Positions 23,878 to 35,562 of a DNA stretch of 64,000 nucleotides are shown here, piece after piece. Positions within the stretch are counted from its first letter, which is position 1, and each line of letters begins with the position of its first letter. The translations under genes and the position numbers were made by a program. Origin of the DNA: Symsagittifera roscoffensis. Taxonomy: Eukaryota; Xenacoelomorpha; Acoela; Convolutidae. The stretch spans positions 22,077,480 through 22,141,479 of the forward strand of contig NC_087065.1 in the NCBI RefSeq assembly GCF_963678635.1, written 5' to 3'. Below the pieces are notes generated by a model. The model was given only the letters and a program-made list of their open reading frames with translations. It did not search any database and was not told the DNA's origin.

Positions 23878-25206
23878 CTACCCACCTATGTCAGGTTTCT
23901 TAGGTTGTTTGCCTGTTTCTGCTTCTAAGTCTCCTGTTTCTCTTGCTACTCTTAATTTTTTTATTATCAAGTTTTCAGTGTGGGTAAGTCCTACCCCCAC
24001 TCCCCGGACAAAAACATCCATCGACGTCCCCGTCGATCGCATACCGGGTATCAAGTCGAGGTTAGAAGCTGGAATGAGTAATCGTCCTTCCTGGGCAGCC
24101 CAGGAAGGATCATCTCGTTCGGTTTTGATGTATTTCATGCTTTCACGATCTACGTCTTGAATCGTGACGCTGGTCCCCTCTGGGTCCGAAGTCATTTCGT
24201 TCAGCCACTCTAAGACATGCAGGTTCGTCAAGTCTTGTTCATATGACTGCTGTTGCTCGTCGTCGAATTCTACCTCGGATTTCGACCGGTCGTCGACCCA
24301 CTCATCATCGTGATCATCGACTATGTCAATGTCTTGTGACACAGTTATTTCTTCTAGACCCACTACTTCCTCCACTATCTTCTTCAGATCTATCCTATCC
24401 ACTACAAAGTCGTCACCGTAAGGATTGTGTTTCTTTCTGGGTCTTGTCCCGTCCTTCTGACGAGTCTGTATCGTGAACGGAAGATCCGGTTCCAAGTTCT
24501 TGGGCACCTCTATGTGTTCGGGATCCTGCCAATCCTCCTCTGCGTAGGGTAAGGTTTCATCGTCCGCTTCGATCACCTCGTTTGGATCCAGGTCCAGCGG
24601 TGTGTCCGTTCCTTCCTCCACGACTTCGTATCCATCGTTCTTCTCCCTGGTGCCCTTCTCGTTGACCTCACAAGCAGGATCCATCATTAGATAATCCCCT
24701 TCTTCCATATATGCAGGTATACACCAGTCTTCTGTCGATGGATTGTGTGGCTTGATGTTCTCGTAGTGGGCGGCTCGGCCAGTACTCAGTCTATAAAAGC
24801 GTCCCTCCTGGTGCACCTCTGTAATCATGAAGGGTCCCCTCCACTTTTTTAGGAGCTTTTTCGTCCCTTTCAGTGGTATAACGTTCTGAAATACCCATAC
24901 GTAGTTTCCCACCGAGTAAGCTCTTGCACCAGCTGCTTTCTTGTCGAATCTTTTCCTCTGCCTTGCCTGTGCTTGCTGAGTATTTCGTCTACACAAATCG
25001 TTCAACTCCTGTTGGCGTCTGATCACATCCCTCACGTAGACCTGTGGAGACGTTTTCTTTCCCTCATACTCTGGGTAGAAGAAGGTTATGGGTAAAGACT
25101 TCTCGTGTCCAGTTAGCATCATGTGTGGACTGACTCCGGTGGTGGAGTGTTGCGTGCTGTTATATGCTCCCATCACCTGTGGAAGGTATCTGTCCCAATC
25201 GGTCAT
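23878..25206 (-). pseudogene. pol: integrase C-terminal region and acidic linker (copy B)
   Basis: The 442-residue piece starts after a stop that replaces Tyr at 25207. It contains the end of the integrase core, a GPY/F-like module (KKWRGPFMITEV then FYRLSTGRAAHYEN) that in Ty3/Gypsy integrases follows the catalytic core, and an acidic, low-complexity linker of about 280 residues rich in Asp and Glu. The frame ends at 23878 by a 2-bp deletion. Confidence 0.85.
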
Positions 25207-27486
25207 TTACCTGGAACAATATACTCTCAGCATCGACACTAACGTCCTATTCTGTCTTTCCACTAAGCCATTCGTCTGAGGGTGGTATGTCGTGGAGTGA
25301 GCCTGAGCGACCTGTGAGCGTCTCATAAGCTCTTTCGTAAGCTCTCCTACAAAAGCTGTTCCATTATCCGATTGAAACGTCATCGGACAGCCATGTCTCG
25401 CTATCCAGGTATTAATCAGGTGGTCGCATGTCTCTTCCGCCGAGGCAGTTATGCAGGGCACGGCCTCTGCATACTTCGTAAAATGATCTATCATGATCAA
25501 CACCTGATTATATTCACTGTCTGTCATTCATATCTTCTGGTGATCTATCTGCACCACCTCATTGAATTCAGACGACTCGATCGATTGTAATGGAAATCGC
25601 AGCTTTCTTGGATCCTTGACCTGTTGGCATGACAGACATGCTGTTACCCACTTCTCACATGCCTTTTCCATTCCAGGCCACTCAAAGCGCTTCAGGATCC
25701 TCTGATATACTTTATCGATCCCCTGATGGCCCATCTGATCATGCGACCTGAATAATAGTTCTGTCTGATAGAGTTGCGGTAACACTATCGCGTTATACTT
25801 GTATAGGACTCTGTCTTCTTCTCTTCTCTTGCAAGCCACAATCCCGTCCTTGTTCAAATATAACCTCCCTTCCTTCTGCATGAAGTACTGTCTCAGGATG
25901 CGATAACTATCTTCCTCGAGGTCCCCTTTATCCGGAGAACCATTCTCGATCCACCTTTTCAGGTTGCTTGTCATGCGATCATTTCTCTGCGCCCTTAGAA
26001 GATCCGAGAGTCTGTATCTCGCCTTTAAGTACGTCTTCATGACCCTCATCTGACTATTCAGCTCGTTGGGCTGGTGTGTGTCTTCTTCCATCTTAACGCA
26101 CCAAATCTTCGCCAACGGCTGTGTTTCTTGTTTAAACGGCTGAAGATCAGTCCTGACTACCTCTTTCTGAGGCAACAGACTTATAGAACGTTTCGATACC
26201 GCTATTGTCTCCAAATCATCCGCTGCGTTGTCAAAGACTCTTTCGCTTGGTATAAGGTAGCGATCGCTGTCAGGATCCTGGTACACCTCTCTGTCCAGAT
26301 CCCTTGCCCGAGTTTCCACTAGTAGTGTGTGGATCGCTAGTTCGGACAGTTCTGATCCCGAGCTCGAGTTCCTGTCTAAATAGGTGTCCATTCTTGAATT
26401 CCGGGAATTGTCATCCGTTGAAGAGGTTGTGCTGGAGACTGCACGCTCCTCCAGATCATGTCTGTGCCTTCTTCGCATCCATCTGAACTCCCCGGACGAA
26501 ACCCTGTTCTCTAGGTCCTTTTTCACATCAGGAATTTTCTCGTCTATCTCAGACTCCCCGGACAAATTTTATTGTCCCGGGTGTTGATCTTGTGATCGCT
26601 GGTTCTTCTCATCATTCGTCTCCCCGGACAAATAGTCTTGCAGCAGATTTTGTTCCGCCTTTTCACCTTCCTTATCCTAGTCCACAAAGGTGACGGTTTT
26701 CTTCCGCTTGCTGCTCCCCTGTTCTTTCTGTCCGTAAGAAGTACTGGTTAAAATCTCGTGGGGTATTGAGGATACTAGTTGCTGAACTATTGTCCTACAA
26801 TCCCTCTCGTTCTCTGCGTGCTGCCGTCTGGACGGCATGATCTTCACCTTCTCACTGACTGTTAGCGATGCCACTGCTGCTGTCCACTCGGGGTCATCTC
26901 TGGTCACTTCTCTTTCTAACAATCCACCCAGCATCCGCATCACTTGCGGTGTGACCTGCACCGTTTTATCCAATAATGAGAGGCTGTTTATGTTCATGCG
27001 AGAGAGTTCTTGCTGGACCAGATTCGAGCGCAGCATTAGATCCAAGGGGTCCAGGTCCCCCTTGGATAGGATCTTCTTTATCTCGGCTGCTTTCTCTACA
27101 GGTAACTCAGGATGCCCTGGAATTGGATGTCCAGACTTATCCAACCATCTCGTTAAGGGAAGCGCTTCATAAGTTTCTTTGTCCAGAAACTAGAATCCCT
27201 CCTTTATTTCCGCCTGATTTGCCTGCTTCTGCTCCAATCTTTCATAGAACTCAGTTTTCTTGCTGAGGCTGTCAGCATTCTGGTGTTTATCACGCATCCT
27301 ATGTTCGATTATCATATGGTAGCCATCCAATCTTACTATCCATCTACCAAAATAACTCTGATCCATCGAGTAGGTCTTCAACCAGGATAACGCTCTGTTG
27401 TCCACGCGTAACTTGAAGGGAGCGCTCCCCAAGTATGCACGGTACTTTTCCACGAAAGTGACTACTGCAAACTTGATACGGCCCAT
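25207..27486 (-). pseudogene. pol: RNase H remnant, linker and integrase core (copy B)
   Basis: After the large deletion junction near 27473 the frame resumes inside RNase H (VDNRALSWL, KHQNADSLSK). The linker follows, then the integrase zinc-binding region (SHDQMGHQG with CLSCQQ) and catalytic core (MIDHFTKYAEA, QSDNGTAF, VERQNRTL; the DDE residues). Stops relative to copy C lie near 27191, 26678, 26571, 25528 and 25207, so this is a pseudogene. Confidence 0.88.
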
Positions 27487-30400
27487 AGACCTCTAGGTAG
27501 CGTCCATGAAGTTTCTTCATGCGAGGGCCACCCGTTGTTAGTAGTGCTCGCACAGCTCTCGACTCGGTGCGTGGCTCCACCTGCCTCAGATAATCTGCAT
27601 ATGTGTCCAAATGCATCAAAGTGAACTCGGATGGTTCACTCAAATTTCTGATCACCTGATGTCCAGCCACTGAGATTATCGAATGTATCTTGCTTCCTTG
27701 CGGCACCATGCCGAACCTCTGACCGGAGATCACATTAAGTTTCATTCTCAAACTGCTTGGTGCTTTAGTTTCTTCGAACTCCGTTGCTTCGAAGGTATTC
27801 AGTTGCTCCTGAAGTTTCTCATTCTCCAGTTCACGTTTCACTTTTTGTTCGATCTCTTTCGTCACCAGTTCCTGCTGCACTCTACTAAGAGCATCCCTCG
27901 CGGCTGCCCTATAATCAATCTTGAAGTCATCGGCCGCAGTTGCTGGTTCCGGTTCACGTGTCTCTTCTGTTACCGCTTGCATTTTCTTTGCCGCCAGCTC
28001 TTGAGGTTTATCTTTTTTGCGTGCCTCCGCTTCACTCAACAGGCGAGCCTTGCTGGCTTTCACTCCTGACAAAGCTTCTTCATGCCTTGGATGCTTGATG
28101 TCTGCCACTGCATCCCAGAATTGCGGACAATCTGATTTAAAAAGACCTTCCAAGTTGCAAAAGAAACACCTCGGGCCGAATTTTGCAATTACCCCTCTCA
28201 TGAAATCCTCATGGTCCAATTCTGACGCATCTTCGTCCTCGAGGCTAAAGCCTATTGCTTTCATGCCTTGTTTGTAAGTTGGGCATGCTGACACATGATG
28301 GTCAGCTGAACTGCAATTGGCACAAGAGCGTCTCTTGTCCATATCATCCCTTGGATTGTACCAATTGTTCCCTTGGTTTGCTGGTCCGTTGTTAAAATTG
28401 CCATAATTGTTCTTGTAGTATCCAGATCTCGAAGGAGGCGCGTTGGTTGATAGTGGTGTGTAATGCGTTGCTAGCACTGTTCGAAGTTCATCATTATTCA
28501 CGCCATCGATGAATTTTGAGGCAACTGCCAGGTTCATCCTTCGGTTTGACTCATCCGGTTGGCTGCGTCTTCTCAGCATTTCCAAGTCGTCTAGAAACTT
28601 GTCTATCGTTTCATCTTCCCGTTGTCTCCGTTTCTCGAAGCGCATCATTGCTTGGTGCCCCTGCACCCCTGATCCAAAACGGTTTAACAAGATTTCGAAG
28701 ATTTTCTCGGCTGTGTCACGCTGATATTGCTTCTTGGCCATGACACAGTTCAGGGCTGTCCCTTCCAAGTTGCTGGTGAGCGTGCTGCATTCCTGTCTCT
28801 CCGACAAGTCCTCTTCCTCGAAATTCAGCTTCATTACCTCTATCCAGGTATCAATACAGCCATCAGATTCGTCTTTATAGCATCTTGGTTTCTTAAAGAC
28901 TCTTCTGGACTTCTCACTGCGTTCATTGGTTCTGGATAACCTTGTAAGGAATGTCTCCAAAGACCTGTTTAGGGGTTCAAAGGCTGTGGCCATTGCCGTA
29001 GCATCCCTTGAGTGTCCCGCCTGAGTGTCCTCACACCTTGTCAAAGGCTCTGTATGCGGTGCATCCCTGCAATCCGAATAGCCGTGAGTGTTTACCGCTT
29101 GGCCCACATGACTCCTCCCCGGGCTTGCATGCCCTCTGTTACCGGAATCACTTCTCCCAGTCGCATGTGTGCCTTGCGTTGGTTGTTCATTAGAGGTCTG
29201 TCTGTTCCCCGTTGAACTTGCTCTACTGTTCGGGCCCCATGTTCTATTATCCCTTGTGGCATAGCCTGTTGAACTGCCCCTGCCTCTAGTGGATCCATAT
29301 GTCTTCCTCTTTTGATGTTCATTGAAGTTCACCTTCGGCTCCCTGCTGGGACCTCCCGAGTTCGGTTCCCCTTCTTTTGGTCCACTCTTGCTGCTTAGTA
29401 GCTCGTCCAACCTGTCCATGATAGCGTGAGTTCGCCTCTCCATCATCGCGTCTATCTTTGTGTCAAGAGTCCCAAGAGACTGCTCTTGCTGAATTACTTC
29501 TCCATGTCATCTCTTAAGCGTAACTCTCTCTGTTCCGCTTCTCTTGTCATTCGCGACAAGTTCTCCGCCATATGCTCGTCCATTCTTTCTTTCAAGCGTT
29601 TTTCGCTCCTACCAACTTCTTGTCTATTGTGGTTTATTTCTTCCCGCAGTCTTTCTCTTTCAATGTGAACTGCCCTTTCTAGTTCACTCATTCTTATAGA
29701 CATCTGTTCATTTTGTTCTCCTAAACTATCCACTATGTTGTTTAAGGCTTCATCTAGTGCTGCCCCGTTATCCACGAGTGGCGTCACTAGTGGCGGTGTA
29801 ACCCTGTCGGTCCCAGGTAGCTTCGTGCTGGTCGAGATCCGGGCCTTGACTCTCTGCCTCGACGTCTTTTCATTATCCACCTCAGGATCCGCCAATGCGT
29901 TGCCTAGCCCTCTGTTTCTACTCTCCCCATTTTGCAGCTCTGAATTTGTCATAATCGCGAAGTCTCTTGACTGGCCCGGTGTGTTTACCTCTTTGCTTAT
30001 CGTTCTCACTACACCAAATTTGTCCCTTGTTCCAGTCTCTCTTCCGACGTATGCCTCATTCTCCTGCGTCGAACTATTGAGGCTGACTTGAGACCCAAAG
30101 TCCACTTGCTCTTCTTGGTCTTCCTCCTCCTGGGATTCACCTTCATTTCCTGCGCCCCCTCCCATGGTGAATGGAAAGATGTTTCCTAAGGTGTTCCTCA
30201 TTCTTTCTGAGAACGATGATGACGTTGTGTGTTTCTCAGTTCCGCATGCCATCATAGTGTTGTCTGTTGGAGATCTTCTAGTTGTCGCTATTTCAGTTGA
30301 GATGTCGGACAGTTTCGACATCTCCTCTCGATCCAATGTCCCGGTGGAAGTGGCAAAATCATGGCCTTGTTCCACCGGAGTAGATTCACTCGCCAGCCTT

Positions 30401-30669
30401 CTGCCTCTCCCTTCCAGTCCATGTACTTCCTGGTTGTCGTTCATGGCATGGTCCGTATTGACCTCCACTTCTAACAGTTTTTTTTGCTCTTCTGAGGTCT
30501 TCTGACTCCTTGTTTCAACCATTCTGCCTGAAACCGTCTCCCCTTTGTCGGTCCGGGCTCGTTTGATCCAATCCACAAAAGGATCGGTCATTGTTCTTCT
30601 TTGCTTTTTAGGTATGAATTTCCTAGAGCTATTACCCCGTTTAGGTATCATTAGCTTGTCTAGACTCAT
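27473..30669 (-). pseudogene. gag (copy B), fused by deletion to RNase H
   Basis: The ATG at 30669 gives the shared MSLDK start. The first piece (to 29494) has the acidic N-terminus and coiled coil. A small deletion near 29493 shifts the frame, and 27344-29446 continues through the Gly/Ser/Arg-rich segment, the capsid-like region and two CCHC knuckles (CANCSSADHHVSAC and CFFCNLEGLFKSDC). The second knuckle has Leu in place of the zinc-binding His, and a 57-bp in-frame deletion lies near 28437. The frame then reaches the junction near 27473 where sequence equal to copy C 52066 is joined to 49797. Confidence 0.87.
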
Positions 30670-31446
30670 TCTCAATTTGTCACTTCTTAATGCATATACA
30701 CTCAATTCGATTGCTAGTGACCTTATTGTTTGACCATCAATAATAATGACACAACACAATAAATTTCACAAGATTCTATTAAATAGTGACCACGAATCCC
30801 TGTATGTTATCAGAGTACAGTTTGTATATAACTTATTCAGACTAACCGATTATCGTTCGTAGGATTTGAGAACTAGCCCAATATGATGTTATCAGTCAAT
30901 TTAAAAGATAGTGTACTCACTACCCAATCAAGCACAAATTATGTTGATTTAAAATCAAAAACTAACAAAAAAACATATAATGACAGAATATGAATACCTC
31001 TATAAAAAACGTAAGTGTATTGTACTTTTAGTTGGTCGCAGTACAATAGTCGAACTTATATTTTAAAGAAAAAGCTTTCCCTGCTTGGTGCTGCACCAAA
31101 CAGACAAAACTTTGAAGGCAGTAATTTTCTCAAGTGGGCGTCTATTGCACCCACCGAGTACTGTGTTACCTATCTGCCTTCGGACTGCCCGAGCTAGACC
31201 TATTAAAATCCTCAGGGCAGTCACTTTTCACAAAAACGGATTGGGTTTCAATCTACACCAAATAATTACGCTCTTTTTAGTTTAGACTTAGTGTAGCGAA
31301 TATCCGAGTTCGGACCTGTTTTGTTTTGGTGTGGTTTTTACTGAAGGCAAGTTACCAGTGCAGTCACTGATTCCTAGCCTGTCTGCTAATAACCTAATAC
31401 CTCTCACTGTAGTTTTTCTTCCGTTTATCTAAGTCCTTTAAAGAAA

Positions 31447-31665
31447 CAATACCCCTCCGGATTGGAAAAAAATATATATATATAGGACCCTTCCGGACTA
31501 ACAAAATTTAGAGCCCTCCGGATTGGGACCCCTCTGAGTTAGTAGATATAAGACCATTCCGGATTGGGACCCCTCCGAATTAGCAAATATAAGACCCCTC
31601 CGGATTGGGACCCCTCCGAATTAGCAAATATAAGACCCCTCCGGATTGGGAGCCCTCTGGTTTGT
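31447..31665. repeat. CCCTCCGGATTG motif cluster in LTR B
   Basis: This copy of the motif array includes near-identical 47-base tandem units (GACCCCTCCGAATTAGCAAA-type blocks at about 31565-31640) and a short (TA)n run at 31472-31483, both private to copy B. Confidence 0.85.
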
Positions 31666-33560
31666 AATAGTAGCTTTTCGGAGATTTCCTTCTTTCAATC
31701 TATACCCCTCCGGATACGTTCTCCGATGCAATTTTGCTTTTTCAATTAACTAGGAAGGGTATGTACTGCTTTCCTAGACCCTTCCGGATTGAAGTTAAGC
31801 CTCTTATTTGACAATTCACGCTAACGGTGAAGGGTCTTATCGCTAGCCCAACTTCGGCTCGATTAAGGTTTTCTTGTGCCTTTAGCCTCCACTTTTCGTC
31901 TAAAACAGCCTAAAGTTACTCTATTCAACCGCTGTTACCTTTTGGTAGGGGTGTGAGGGCTTTTCTAAAAAAATTTTATAAAACGTGAAGGGTCTACCCT
32001 CCCAAATTGGTGAATTTGCTAAAAACAATCTCAAAAATTTTCACGCTTACTTTTTCGAAAAACTTTTGTCCCTATCAGTAAGCTCAGCTAATTTTTGATC
32101 TATTGATAATAAGATCAACTCGATATGCCCAGTAGTTCCAAAGTTATTAACCAAAACGTCTTTTTTCTAAAGTCAAAAAATTTGTCTCTTATAGGTTCCG
32201 CCTAACTTTTTCCGCAATTTTATTCTTTTCGACCTAAAAATTATTGATCCGAGCTCAAAAGACCTATACTTTTCTAGTTCAATGCAAAAGACCCGATCTA
32301 AAACGCTTTAGTTGAAAAAATTTGCGAAAAACTATGCTACCTGTACCCCTCCGGATTGATGAACCCACCAAATCAAACACGTTAAGTTCGATTTCTCTGC
32401 AACCCGGAAGGTTTTCGGGTAGCGGGTTTTAAAACTTGTAGATCCACTAGTGGACGTTGTCGGAACAACTATTTTTACTGTCCTAACTCAAAAATTTCAA
32501 AAAATTTTCTAAATTTATAGTGTTTCGTACTATCTAAAATTGCGAAAATTCGGTTTCCGGTACCAAAATAGTTCCAACCACTTCCGAACTAAACTTAACC
32601 GGTTCTATCTATTATGGTAGTGCAGTTACGATGTAACACACTATTTTTGCGCTTTTTTCCTTTTCAAAAAATATCGATATCTCAAAAATCGCGATTTGTG
32701 GGCGAATCAAAATATCGCTATTTTGACCCTAAAAACCGGTCTGCTTTCTGTGTTTTTCACTGAAAAACGGTATAGGAGTATTAATATAGGCTATATAAGT
32801 AATAATATTAGTAATACTATACCCCTCCTGATTTGTTTAATATCCGAATTAAGGTGCTTAACTCGGATATTCGCAGTTCGGTGAAGGGTCACTACAGTGC
32901 AGCACTGTCGAGCCCCCCACAGATTACTATCTTACTTTTTGTACCAAAAGGGATACAAAACTTGTTAACGATACCCAACAGTCGATCGTTGTTGTCCTTG
33001 AGCCCCTTCTTGTTGCTCCTTGTACTGCTTGCCGGATCAGTCTTCTCCCAAGACCCTTCCGAATTGAGCGCAAATCAGCTGACCTTTCCGGATTGGGCTC
33101 AATTTATCATTAACGTGCTTAAATGCTCAAATAACCCTACAGTACAAGCCTTACAAACGGCTACAAAATTGATCGTAACAATCCTGACTGATATAAATGC
33201 CTGTAACAACAATATATCTAACAACAACAAACTGGAGGGTCGAATCACATCTTGTCTGGGGGGATGATTTCTACTGATTTTTTATTTTTTTTTTTTTACT
33301 GTTTTTTGGTTTTTTATGGTTATTTTTTTATGTTTTTTGTTTTTCTTGGGTACTATACTACTTTTTGTTTGGTTTTATATATATTTTTAAGTGTTTTTGG
33401 TCACACACCTCTCAGGGAACGACGGGACCGCGAATCCCCCCACCCTTCCTGGTTCGTGAATTTTCGGTCTTAACTAGGTTAAAATCTATTCACGGTAATC
33501 CGGAAGGCTTCCGCGTTCCGAACTACCCTTCCGCCCCGGCGGTTTTGGCCTATTAAGGGC

Positions 33561-33600
33561 GTTAATGTGAGCATCCGCTCGGCGCGGAGTGCTCATTAAC
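33561..33600. other. GC-rich hairpin in LTR B
   Basis: The GTTAATG-GAGCA-CCGC arms pair around TCGGC with GCGG-TGCTC-ATTAAC on the other side. This is the best-paired copy of the structure. Confidence 0.6.
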
Positions 33601-34231
33601 GGTTCTGCCGGTCATGATGTTAAAAAAGAATAACACCCAGGAGCGCCATAAAAACATGTATGTAACATTCGCCCGGAAGATACATATCGACGGAGAACAA
33701 AACTGAGTCCTAAGACGACTGGCTAACACCTAAACAGAGCTTTGCATGCTTTTCACCGTCTCTACCAAGCCAGTACTTTCGGTGGTCTTTCTAACATCGG
33801 GTCGACAAAAAACGTTACTGCTTTCGGCTTCGGTCAAAACACTCAAATTAACTTAATTAAATGCAGAAATAGTGAGCCCATGGCTGGGTCTTTGTATCCC
33901 CAGACCACGAGGTCACTCCTAAAAACAGGGCTACTACTACTTATTGAATTATTATTGTTTTTGTTCAGTAGATAAAAATCATCATCTCCATCGAAGATGG
34001 ATCAACCCTTTCCCCCAACTCCTAGCTTCTCATTCTAGCAAAATGAATTCAGATGTTGATTAGATTCAATTCAGGACATGACAGGGAAGCTAAAAGTTCA
34101 TATAGGATGATAAAAGTTTCAGTCCCGAAACCCCTCCTGATTCTCGAATCCACTGAATCAAGCACGTTAAGCTTGATTTCTCTGTAACCCGGAAGGCTGG
34201 TTTCCACCCCTCACTGTTGTTAGCAACTGCC

Positions 34232-34263
34232 TTGCAACTATTGTAGCGACACAATAGTTGCAA
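34232..34263. other. Conserved 13-bp hairpin in LTR B
   Basis: Perfect inverted repeat TTGCAACTATTGT / ACAATAGTTGCAA with loop AGCGAC. Confidence 0.7.
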
Positions 34264-34402
34264 CTTGGAGCGGTCTCTGCTACTTCTGCTTTTCTCTGAT
34301 TCTGATTATCAAGTTTCTCGTTGTTGTCGTCGTCGCAACTATCGTTGTTGTGTCCTTCGACTTTTCTGCCAAAATGGCCGTTTCTGACGTTTCTCAGAAA
34401 TA

Positions 34403-34410
34403 TGACGTCA
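34403..34410. promoter_or_regulatory. CRE-like palindrome TGACGTCA in LTR B
   Basis: A full CREB/ATF-type palindrome about 170 bp from the LTR 5' end, in the expected U3 region. The same site is at 35385, 58992 and 63679; copy A has TTACGTCA near 10757. Confidence 0.45.
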
Positions 34411-34580
34411 TAAATCGAATTTTTAAAATTTTAAAATACCAGAATATTCTAGCCCTCACTGTTTGGCCAATCGTTCCAATAACGCTCTTATTCCCTCAAA
34501 ATCGCCAATTCGGAAGGTTCACTGCTAAAATTTCGAATATGCTGAATCTGCATTTTGATCCATTCTTGTCGAATGTCACA

Positions 34581-34645
34581 TTCCAGCAGTTCTGTCGTAC
34601 GATCTGTTGATTTTGAAAAATAACTGATCTATTTGCCAGAATGGA
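34581..34645. repeat. 65-bp junction sequence between LTRs B and C
   Basis: Matches 14945-15014 closely. It separates the complete LTR B from the truncated LTR of copy C and could be the remains of a common insertion target or of another repeat. Confidence 0.75.
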
Positions 34646-35219
34646 TGTAACATTCGCCCGGAAGATACATATCGACGGATAACAAAACTAAGTCTTAAGA
34701 CGACTGGCTAGCGTCTAAACAGAGCTTTGCATGTTTTTCACCGTCTCTACCAAGCCAGTACTTTTCGGTGGTCTTTTCTAACATCGGGTCGACAAAAACG
34801 TTACTGTTCTCCGGCTTCGACCAGAACGCTCAAATTAACTGAATTACATGCAAAGATAGTGAGCTCATGGCTGGGTCTCAGTATCCCCAGACCACGAGGT
34901 CACTCCTAAAAACAGGGCTACTACTTATTATATTACTATTGTTTTTGTTCAGTAGATAAAAATCATCATCTCCATCGAAGATGGATCAACCCTTTCCCCC
35001 CCAACTCTTAGCATCTCATCCTTGTCAAAACTAATCCAAATATCAATTAAATTCAAGTCAGCACATGACAGGATGCTAAAAGTTCACACGAGTCAATAAA
35101 AGTTTTCCGTCCCGAGACCCTTCCGGATTCTTGAATCCGGTGAATCAAGCCCGTTGATCTCGATTTCTTCCCAATCCGGAAGGCTGGTTTCTTACCCTTC
35201 ACCGTTGTTCGCAACGGCC

Positions 35220-35251
35220 TTGCAACTATTGTAGCAGCACAATAGTTGCAA
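35220..35251. other. Conserved 13-bp hairpin in the 3' LTR of copy C
   Basis: Perfect arms TTGCAACTATTGT / ACAATAGTTGCAA with loop AGCAGC; the loop differs from copies A and B, and the stem does not. Confidence 0.7.
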
Positions 35252-35384
35252 CTCGGAACGTTCTCTGCAATCTGCTGCTGTTTTTCAATCACGATTGTCG
35301 TTGTTATCGTTAGCGCAACTAATGTTGTTGTGTTTTCTCACACGTTTTTTGTTAAAATGGCCGTTTCAGCATTTCTCAGAAACG

Positions 35385-35392
35385 TGACGTCA
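35385..35392. promoter_or_regulatory. CRE-like palindrome in the 3' LTR of copy C
   Basis: TGACGTCA at the same relative position as in LTR B. Confidence 0.4.
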
Positions 35393-35562
35393 TCATTCGA
35401 ATTTTTGAAATTTTAAAATACTAGAGTATTCCAGCCCTCACCGTTTGGCTAAACGTTCCAATAACGGCCTTAGTTCTTAAAAACCACCAATCCGGAAGGC
35501 TTACTGCTAAAATTCCGAATTCTGCAGAGATTGCATTTTTCACATTCTGGTCGAATGTCACA

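Larger units (their letters stand above)
15071..34580 (-). mobile_element. Ty3/Gypsy-type LTR retrotransposon, copy B (deleted, non-autonomous)
   Basis: This copy has a full LTR (right end 34580), gag from 30669, a pol region with a deletion of about 2.27 kb, the macrodomain, a 400-bp spacer and ORF2 from 22991 that is cut off at 15071. The deletion removes protease, RT and the start of RNase H, so the copy could not have moved by itself. Independent stops and frameshifts also break gag-pol and ORF2. It is intermediate in divergence: B-like sequence reappears as a short tract in copy D. Confidence 0.92.
30670..34580 (-). repeat. 5' LTR plus gag leader, copy B
   Basis: An LTR of about 3.85 kb, collinear with LTRs A and C. 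The right end is TGTCACA at 34580. The left border within the gag leader is not resolvable here. It lies immediately left of a 65-bp spacer and the truncated 3' LTR of copy C. It carries the CCCTCCGGATTG cluster (31447-31665), a plus-strand TATATAAG near 32792, both conserved hairpins and a CRE palindrome. A plus-strand 144-codon open frame (32833-33267) has no ATG. Confidence 0.87.
34646..35562 (-). repeat. Truncated 3' LTR of copy C
   Basis: About 917 bp match the outer (5') part of LTR C (58257-59169) very closely. It starts abruptly at TGTAACATTCGCC, so roughly three quarters of the LTR are missing. The right end TGTCACA at 35562 is followed on the minus-strand upstream side by CCGGGGAGTA, a short purine-rich run where a polypurine tract is expected. 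Confidence 0.87.

Noticed and set aside
32833-33267. 144-codon plus-strand ORF in LTR B with a signal-peptide-like stretch
   Set aside because: It starts with TTG and has no ATG in frame; the frame is interrupted at different places in copies A, C and D. Kept only as a low-interest observation.
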